12,084 nt of DNA, from positions 1 through 12,084 of the forward strand of contig CAMLKN010000052.1 of the NCBI GenBank assembly GCA_946480655.1, in the 5' to 3' direction. Both the position numbers and the translations under genes were made by a program. The notes beneath the pieces are model-generated. The model was given only the letters and a program-made list of their open reading frames with translations. It was not told where the DNA came from and did not search any database. The stretch comes from an uncultured Devosia sp. Its GTDB lineage: Bacteria; Pseudomonadota; Alphaproteobacteria; Rhizobiales; Devosiaceae. Below are positions 6,879-12,084 of this stretch, in pieces (positions within the stretch are counted from its first letter, which is position 1; each line of letters starts with the position of its first letter).

Positions 6879-7952
6879 TTGAGCAGGCACTTGCCACCCA
6901 CCGCCGATAACGCCCTCGCATCGCAACTCGAACTCGCCTTTGAAGACAATCGCCTGGCTGCCCAGCTCTATGGCGATTTCGACCAGAACCTCGCCCTTAT
7001 CGAACAGCGCCTTGCCGTCAGCGCCACCCCGCGCGGCAATCATGTGCTGTTGAAGGGCGCGGCCAGTAAGGTCGATCAGGCCCGCCGGGTGCTCGAATCT
7101 CTCTATGCCACCCTCGAAGAGGGCCGAAGCATGGACATTGCCGATGTCGATGCGGTTATCCGCATGATCGAGACCGAGGATAGCCAGCTGACCCTCCCGA
7201 CGCTTGAGCGCAAGGGCAAGGTGCGCATGGCCCAGATTGCGACGCGCAAATCCACCATCATTGCCAGGACCCCGGCGCAGGACGCCTATATGCGGGCCAT
7301 GGAGCGCTCGGAACTGGTTTTCGGCGTCGGCCCGGCGGGTACCGGCAAGACTTATCTGGCCGTGGCCCATGCCGCGTCCCTTCTGGAGCGCGGTGACATC
7401 AACCGCATCATCCTGTCCCGCCCCGCAGTCGAGGCCGGCGAGCGCCTCGGCTTCCTGCCCGGCGACATGAAGGAGAAGGTCGATCCCTATCTCCGCCCGC
7501 TCTACGACGCGCTCTACGACATGATGAAGCCCGAAAATGTCGAGCGCTGCATCACCTCCGGCATCATCGAAGTGGCCCCGCTCGCCTTCATGCGCGGCCG
7601 CACGCTCTCCAATGCCGTGGTGATCCTCGACGAGGCGCAGAACACCACCTCGATGCAGATGAAGATGTTCCTCACCCGCCTGGGCGAGAACTCCAAGATG
7701 ATCGTCACCGGCGACCCGACCCAGGTCGACCTGCCGCGCGGCGAAAAGTCGGGCCTGGTCGAGGCCGTGCACCTGCTCGATGGCGTCGAAGGCGTCCACA
7801 TTTCGCGCTTCAACGACAAGGATGTGGTGCGCCACGCGCTTGTCGGCCGCATCGTTCGGGCTTATGAGGCGGACACGGCCCGCCGTCTGGCTCAAAAGGA
7901 TGGCGACACCGAAGGGCTGGCGCGGACGCTGGGAGTTGCACCCCGGGGCTGA
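6879..7952 (+). CDS. phoH: PhoH-family ATPase (YbeZ)
   Basis: Cytoplasmic PhoH-like P-loop NTPase of the YbeZ branch, which partners with the RNase YbeY in RNA and ribosome metabolism. Numbering from the chosen start gives 357 residues. An N-terminal part (about 15-85) begins LASQLELAFEDNRLA and has a KH-like look. The PhoH domain follows, with Walker A GPAGTGKT at 151-158, SRPAVEAGERLGFLPGD at about 180-196, Walker B VVILDEAQN at 247-255 and TGDPTQVDLP at 277-286. The frame is open back to a TTG at 6789, but family resemblance begins only near the residue coded at 6900. I chose the TTG at 6879 (GGGAG 10 nt upstream); TTG 6891 is the alternative. There is no ATG before well inside the domain. 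ybeY follows 36 bp later on the same strand, supporting a shared role. Confidence 0.93.
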   Translation: MSRHLPPTADNALASQLELAFEDNRLAAQLYGDFDQNLALIEQRLAVSATPRGNHVLLKGAASKVDQARRVLESLYATLEEGRSMDIADVDAVIRMIETEDSQLTLPTLERKGKVRMAQIATRKSTIIARTPAQDAYMRAMERSELVFGVGPAGTGKTYLAVAHAASLLERGDINRIILSRPAVEAGERLGFLPGDMKEKVDPYLRPLYDALYDMMKPENVERCITSGIIEVAPLAFMRGRTLSNAVVILDEAQNTTSMQMKMFLTRLGENSKMIVTGDPTQVDLPRGEKSGLVEAVHLLDGVEGVHISRFNDKDVVRHALVGRIVRAYEADTARRLAQKDGDTEGLARTLGVAPRG

Positions 7953-7988
7953 GCCAAAGCTCAGCTCCAAACGGCGAAGAAAGTCTCT

Positions 7989-8465
7989 ATGCCCGCAACG
8001 CCACCTCTTGAAATAGCAGTCATCCGCAATGCGGATGGCTGGCCCGACCACTTCGATGCATTGGCCGAAAAGGCCGTGCTGGCGGCGCTGGCCGGGGCCA
8101 AGCCGAAGATCAAGGGCGCGGCCGAGATTTCGGTGCTCCTGACCGACGACGCCGAGCAGCGCGAATTGAACGCCCAGTGGCGCGGCAAGGACTCCTCCAC
8201 CAACGTGCTGAGCTTTCCCCAGATCGAGCCTTTCGCTCCGGTCGTGGGCATCCTGGGGGACATTACCCTCGCCCGCGAAACCCTCGAGCGCGAGGCGGCC
8301 GATCTGGGCAAGAGCCTTGAGGATCATTTCACCCACCTTATGGTGCATGGCTTTTTGCACATTTTGGGGTATGATCATCTCGATGAGGCAGAAGCCCTTC
8401 AAATGGAGGGGCTGGAAACCCAGATACTGGCGGGGCTTGGGATCGATGATCCCTATGCCGATTAG
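7989..8465 (+). CDS. ybeY: Endoribonuclease YbeY, rRNA maturation factor
   Basis: Metal-dependent single-strand RNase that takes part in 16S rRNA 3'-end processing, 70S quality control and small-RNA regulation. The 158-residue product is of normal family length. The conserved TNVLSFP is at 71-77, GDITLA at 90-95, and the metal-binding HGFLHILGYDH motif at 120-130 supplies His120, His124 and His130. All three zinc ligands are present, so it should be active. The ATG at 7989 has only a loose purine-rich GAAGAAAG upstream. It lies between phoH and corC on the same strand, the usual order, and probably shares their transcript. Confidence 0.97.
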   Translation: MPATPPLEIAVIRNADGWPDHFDALAEKAVLAALAGAKPKIKGAAEISVLLTDDAEQRELNAQWRGKDSSTNVLSFPQIEPFAPVVGILGDITLARETLEREAADLGKSLEDHFTHLMVHGFLHILGYDHLDEAEALQMEGLETQILAGLGIDDPYAD

Positions 8466-8477
8466 GTCTCGCCGGAA

Positions 8478-8495
8478 CCCCCGACTATGCGGGGG
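8478..8495. promoter_or_regulatory. Perfect hairpin between ybeY and corC
   Basis: CCCCCG at 8478-8483 pairs with CGGGGG at 8490-8495 around a 6-nt loop (ACTATG), 13 nt after the ybeY stop and about 55 nt before the corC start. Only three Ts follow (8498-8500), so termination would be partial at best. It may lower or delay corC expression relative to ybeY, or protect the upstream message from 3' exonucleases. Confidence 0.45.
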
Positions 8496-8548
8496 CATTT
8501 CCGTCCCGTTGGACAGATAACAGCCGTCGTCGTGGCGGCATGAGATGA

Positions 8549-9583
8549 ATGAACGATAGCCAAACCAAGGCCCCAAGGGTGGCCGAAAACCCGGAGCCTC
8601 CCTCTAGTCCCGCCCCCGTTGCAATGCGGGGGCCGAGCCTGTGGAACCGCATCCGCAGCCTGATGGCGCGGACGACGGTGTCGCTGCGCGATGACCTGCA
8701 GGTCGCGCTGGAGGAGAGCGGCAGTCCCGAAACAGCGGACTTTTCCGAAAGCGAAAAGCTCATCCTGCAGAATGTCCTCAAACTCTCCAAGGTGTCGATC
8801 GACGACGTCATGGTGGAGCGCTCGGACATTCAGGCCGTTCCCGCCGACATCAATCTGGGAACCCTTCTCGCGCGTTTCCGCCAGGTGGGGCATTCGCGCC
8901 TGCCCGTTTACGAGGATGGGCTCGACAACATTGTTGGCTTCATCCACATCAAGGACGCGCTGCAGAAGATCACCGAGCCGGTGACCGATCCGGAAAAGGA
9001 CGTGCCGGTAAAGCTGCTCTCGACCGCGCTCCGGCAGAAGATCGGCAAGCTGGGCATCCTGCGCAAGGCCATGTTCGTGCCAACCTTCATGCCGGCTGCC
9101 GACCTGCTGCAATCCATGCGCGCCAGCCGCACTCATATGGCCATTGTCGTCGACGAATATGGCGGTACCGATGGCCTCGTGACCATCGAGGACCTGCTTG
9201 AGGCCGTGGTGGGCGAGATCGAGGACGAACACGACGTCACCGAAGCGGCTCTGATCCGCAAGGTCGGCGAGGACGTCTATGTCGCCAATGCTCGTGCCGA
9301 GCTCGAGGACGTCCAGGCCCTGATCGGTCCCGATTTCGATCCCGGCGATCACGCCGAGGATGTCGATACCATTGGCGGTCTGGTCTTCGACTTGGCCGGC
9401 CACGTCCCCAAGCGGGGCGAGCGCGTCAATGGCCTTGATGGCTTCGAATTCGAAGTCCTGGCCGCCGACAGCCGCCGCATCAAGCGTCTGCGCATCCACC
9501 GCAAGCGCGACCAGATCGTCGCTGTCGAGCCCCTGGCTATCACCGACCAGCGCAGCGAAGCGGACAAGCAGGCAGCGGAATAG
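8549..9583 (+). CDS. corC: CorC/YbeX-type CBS-domain protein (hemolysin C/TlyC family)
   Basis: A soluble 344-residue protein with two CBS domains and a C-terminal CorC_HlyC (transporter-associated) domain. The N-terminal 80 residues are Pro-rich and charged, with no DUF21 membrane domain, which separates it from the long membrane-bound members. CBS1 is about 84-141 ([12 protein letters not shown] through GFIHIKD). CBS2 is about 174-225 and includes the family signature [20 protein letters not shown] at 201-220 followed by VGEIEDEHD. The C-terminal domain is about 240-318. Family members were named for Co2+/Mg2+ efflux; YbeX in E. coli has also been linked to ribosome metabolism, which suits the ybeZ-ybeY context. 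CBS pairs often bind adenine nucleotides and Mg2+. The ATG at 8549 follows ybeY by 83 bp with a hairpin between. The usual next gene, lnt, is not here; a convergent gene follows. Confidence 0.94.
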   Translation: MNDSQTKAPRVAENPEPPSSPAPVAMRGPSLWNRIRSLMARTTVSLRDDLQVALEESGSPETADFSESEKLILQNVLKLSKVSIDDVMVERSDIQAVPADINLGTLLARFRQVGHSRLPVYEDGLDNIVGFIHIKDALQKITEPVTDPEKDVPVKLLSTALRQKIGKLGILRKAMFVPTFMPAADLLQSMRASRTHMAIVVDEYGGTDGLVTIEDLLEAVVGEIEDEHDVTEAALIRKVGEDVYVANARAELEDVQALIGPDFDPGDHAEDVDTIGGLVFDLAGHVPKRGERVNGLDGFEFEVLAADSRRIKRLRIHRKRDQIVAVEPLAITDQRSEADKQAAE

Positions 9584-9595
9584 GTAGTACACAGA

Positions 9596-9648
9596 TCACC
9601 CCACCCTCTGTCCCTCCCCTTGAGGGGAAGGCATTTAGGGTGGGGTGA
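9596..9648. repeat. Large nested palindrome between convergent genes
   Basis: TCACCCCACCCT at 9596-9607 pairs perfectly with AGGGTGGGGTGA at 9637-9648 (12 bp). Inside, TCCCC at 9615-9619 pairs with GGGGA at 9624-9628 around a TTGA loop, extendable by two G-C pairs past one bulged A. It fills most of the 75-bp gap between corC and the convergent oxidase gene. Neither side has a real T run (CTTTCG rightwards, TCTGTG leftwards). It therefore resembles a dispersed palindromic (REP-like) unit as much as a bidirectional terminator; the two roles are not exclusive. Only one copy is visible in this window. Confidence 0.7.
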
Positions 9649-9658
9649 CTTTCGATCT

Positions 9659-12084
9659 CTATCTACTCGCCCACTCCAGCAAACTCGCCAGCCCCACGAA
9701 GGGCAAACCGGCATGCTCGGTGAGCCCCGACGCGCAGGTCGAGACCGTCGACACGCCCAGCTCGCACCCATCCGGAATGTCGTTCCCGACGCGCCTTGTC
9801 GCATGCGCATTGAGTTCTGGCACGAACAGGCCCTTGTCTCCCGCATAGCCGCAACAGGTGATCGAAGAGAGCACGGCGACCTTGTCAGCACAGGCCTGGG
9901 CGATCGCCTCGGTCATCGGCTGCTCGAACAGGCGCTGCGCCGAGCAATTGTGATGCACGGCGACCACCGGCAGTCTTTGCGTGATGGTCAGTTTCGGCAG
10001 CACATGCTGGGCGAGGAACTGCGCGGAATCGGCGACCGCCGCGTCACCGGGAAACTCCCTCAAATGCTTGGCGCAGGTCGAGGCATCGGTGACCACTGGC
10101 AGCCGGCCGGCCTCGGCCAGGACCGACAGCTCGGCCTTCAGTTCTCCGCCGACCCTTTGCGCCTCCTCGGGAAAACCCTTGGACTGGAACGGCTGGCCGC
10201 AGCACTGGCCATTGAGGTGGTGGGGCACGATGACGTCATACCCGGCCCGCTCAAGCAGCTCGATCATCGCCGCGGGCGTGTCGAGCAGCCCGTGCCGGGT
10301 TTTGGGCGCACCGAACATGCGGCTGGGGCAGGCGGGGAAGTAGACGACTTGCGGCCGGCCGCTCTGCGCGATCGGCACCGGGAAGCCGGTCTTGCGCGGG
10401 TCCTGCCTTGTCTCCCGCGCCTTGGGCGCGCCCGGCCCGTGATGCAGTGCCCGCGACACGCGCGGCACGCGTTTGCCGGTCAGCCGCCGTGCGGTCTCGG
10501 TAATCGCTTCGACAGCTGGGGCGGGAATGACGACACGGGCCGCATCGGCCAGCGCCACGCCGCCACGCATCATCGTCTCCACCGCGCCCCGATGATCCGC
10601 GGCAAACCGGGCCGTGGAATGTGCCGTCGCCCCGCGCCGCTTTGCCCGCTCGCTCAGGATGAGGGTCCCCGTCTCGATGCCCACCGGGCACCTGAGCGAG
10701 CAGAGATTGCAGGCCGCGCAGGTATCCATGCCGGCATACTGGAAGTCCGCCTCGAACCGTTTGAGGCGCGCTGGATCCTCCCCGGTGGCGCGCAGCCGCG
10801 CCGTTTCGCGGGTCACGGCAATCCGCTGCCGTGGCGTCAGCGTCATATGGTGGCTGGGGCAGGCCGGCTCGCAGAAACCGCATTCGATGCAGAGGTCGAT
10901 GATCTCGTCGGCCAGCGGCATGACCTTGAGGTTCTTCACATGGATCTTGGGGTCATCGTTGAGCAGCACGCCCGGATTGAGCAGTTTTTCCGGATCGAAG
11001 ATGGCCTTGATCTCATGCATGATCCGATAGGCCTTGGGTCCCCATTCCGCCTCCACAAAGGCGGCAATCGCCCGCCCCGTGCCATGCTCGGCCTTGAGCG
11101 AGCCGCCATAGCGTACCGAAACCAGCTCGCTCAGCTCCCGGTTGAAGGTGTCGAACTTTTCGGCCGCGCCATCCTCCGCAAAATTGTCGCTCATCTGGAA
11201 GTGCAGGTTCCCCGCCAGGGCATGACCGAAGATGATTGCGTCCTCATAGCCATGGGCGTCGAGCAGGTTGCGCATGTCGACGACGAAATCGGCCAGCCGC
11301 TCGATCGGCGCCGCCACGTCCTCGGTGAGCATCGATGTGCCCTTGGGCCGCATGGCGCCGCCCGAGGTGAAGAAGCCCTTGCGGATATCCCAAAGAGCGT
11401 GGCTGCGATGCTCGTCGCGGCTGAGATCAATATGCGTCGCGCCATGGCGCCGCAGCAGATCCTCTGTCCTGGCGATTTCGGCGAGAAGCGTGGCTTCATC
11501 GGGCGCGGTGACGTCGATCAGCACGGCCGGAGAATTATCCGTCAGCCAGGGCAGGAGCGGGGCCATGGGCGGCAGGTGCTCCACCGTGGCCAGCGCCCGC
11601 CGCTCGATATATTCGGCCGCCGTGATGCCGGTCGTCACCTGCACCCCGCCATTGGCCATTTCGATAATGGCCCGACCGGCCGACTGCGGGTCGGGGAAGG
11701 GGATGAGCCCGGTCGCCTTGAACGGGTGCTCGGGCACGGTGTTGTAGGTCACCTCGGAAACAAAGCCGAGCGTGCCCTCCGAGCCCACCATGAGGTGGAT
11801 GAGAATGTCGAGCGGGTCGTGATAGTCGACCAGCGCATTGAGCGAATAGCCCACCGTATTCTTGATCCGGTATTTGTGCCGGATCAGCGCCGTGAGCTCC
11901 GCATCGGCAGCAATCTCGTGGTGCAACCGGTGCAACTCATCGAGCATTCCGGCATGGGTTACCCGGAACGCGTCGCGGCTCTGCGCGTCACCGCTGTCGA
12001 GCATGGTGCCGTCGGTAAGCACGATCCGCAGGCGCGCCATGGTGTGATAGGTGTTCTGGGCCACCCCGCAGCACATGCCCGATG
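9659..12084 (-). CDS. FAD-linked oxidase / Fe-S fusion, probable D-lactate or D-2-hydroxyacid dehydrogenase, N-terminus cut by window
   Basis: Respiratory-type dehydrogenase fusing a FAD_binding_4/FAD-oxidase_C flavoprotein with an iron-sulfur, CCG-domain electron-transfer half, like GlcD joined to GlcF. The open frame runs to the window edge (807 whole codons visible; relatives are about 930-1000 residues, so perhaps 150 N-terminal residues are missing). Counting from the Met at 12076, the end of the FAD domain has MCCGVAQNTYHTM (1-13) and VGSEGTLGFVSEVT (97-110). The oxidase domain has FGHALAGNLHF (283-293) and the EHGTGR motif with His331. Two 4Fe-4S motifs follow, at Cys396/399/402/406 and Cys453/456/459/463, then two CCG segments (PACP at 581-584 with CCG 625-627; CCG 741-743). 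It probably oxidises a D-2-hydroxyacid and feeds the quinone pool or a cytochrome. D-lactate (Dld/PA4772 type) and D-2-hydroxyglutarate (YdiJ type) are both possible. Stop TAG at 9659-9661; it converges on corC. Confidence 0.9.
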   Translation of the reverse strand, partial: SGMCCGVAQNTYHTMARLRIVLTDGTMLDSGDAQSRDAFRVTHAGMLDELHRLHHEIAADAELTALIRHKYRIKNTVGYSLNALVDYHDPLDILIHLMVGSEGTLGFVSEVTYNTVPEHPFKATGLIPFPDPQSAGRAIIEMANGGVQVTTGITAAEYIERRALATVEHLPPMAPLLPWLTDNSPAVLIDVTAPDEATLLAEIARTEDLLRRHGATHIDLSRDEHRSHALWDIRKGFFTSGGAMRPKGTSMLTEDVAAPIERLADFVVDMRNLLDAHGYEDAIIFGHALAGNLHFQMSDNFAEDGAAEKFDTFNRELSELVSVRYGGSLKAEHGTGRAIAAFVEAEWGPKAYRIMHEIKAIFDPEKLLNPGVLLNDDPKIHVKNLKVMPLADEIIDLCIECGFCEPACPSHHMTLTPRQRIAVTRETARLRATGEDPARLKRFEADFQYAGMDTCAACNLCSLRCPVGIETGTLILSERAKRRGATAHSTARFAADHRGAVETMMRGGVALADAARVVIPAPAVEAITETARRLTGKRVPRVSRALHHGPGAPKARETRQDPRKTGFPVPIAQSGRPQVVYFPACPSRMFGAPKTRHGLLDTPAAMIELLERAGYDVIVPHHLNGQCCGQPFQSKGFPEEAQRVGGELKAELSVLAEAGRLPVVTDASTCAKHLREFPGDAAVADSAQFLAQHVLPKLTITQRLPVVAVHHNCSAQRLFEQPMTEAIAQACADKVAVLSSITCCGYAGDKGLFVPELNAHATRRVGNDIPDGCELGVSTVSTCASGLTEHAGLPFVGLASLLEWASR

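Noticed and set aside
6792..8576. Minus-strand ORF of 594 codons
   Set aside because: Antisense across phoH and ybeY; both sense products are clear family members.
8462..9592. Minus-strand ORF of 376 codons
   Set aside because: Antisense to corC, with shadow-like composition.

Overview
The window looks like chromosomal DNA of a GC-rich alphaproteobacterium, most likely of the order Hyphomicrobiales (Rhizobiales); a Devosia-like genus would fit, but this rests on protein character and gene order, not on a marker gene. Supporting signs are the PNPase KH-domain sequence, an HWE-type sensor histidine kinase, a mitochondrial-type (c2-like) cytochrome c, a small protein with the DEASDESFPASD motif, and the miaB/phoH/ybeY/corC order. 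I see no tRNA, rRNA, CRISPR array, insertion sequence, phage gene or attachment site.

Left part, all on the minus strand (read right to left): a 66-codon small ORF (4594-4794), an HWE-family membrane sensor kinase (2839-4545), rpsO for ribosomal protein S15 (2397-2666), and pnp for polynucleotide phosphorylase (from 2098 to beyond base 1, lacking only its last residues). rpsO-pnp is a classic RNA-metabolism pair. The 298-bp gap between them holds a strong hairpin just after rpsO and smaller stems just before pnp. The leader of rpsO holds a GC-rich stem and a 9-bp direct repeat.

Middle part, all on the plus strand: miaB (4883-6292), a small periplasmic cytochrome c (6371-6754), phoH/ybeZ (about 6879-7952), ybeY (7989-8465) and corC/ybeX (8549-9583). 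miaB, phoH, ybeY and corC form a widely conserved tRNA/rRNA maturation cluster; the cytochrome is the odd member. phoH has a candidate promoter of its own (6762-6790), a 10-bp-stem hairpin in its leader and probably a TTG start. lnt, the usual last member of the cluster in many proteobacteria, is absent from its expected place.

Right part, minus strand: one long gene (9659 to beyond 12084) for a fused FAD-linked oxidase with two 4Fe-4S clusters and CCG domains, probably a D-lactate or D-2-hydroxyacid dehydrogenase, cut at its N-terminus by the window edge. It converges on corC, and the 75-bp gap between them holds a large nested palindrome with a perfect 12-bp outer stem.

Overall this is mainly housekeeping DNA. 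I do not see a convincing new multi-gene system. The best leads are RNA-level (leader and intergenic hairpins), the unusual neighbours of rpsO-pnp and of miaB-phoH, and the uncharacterised small protein next to the orphan kinase.
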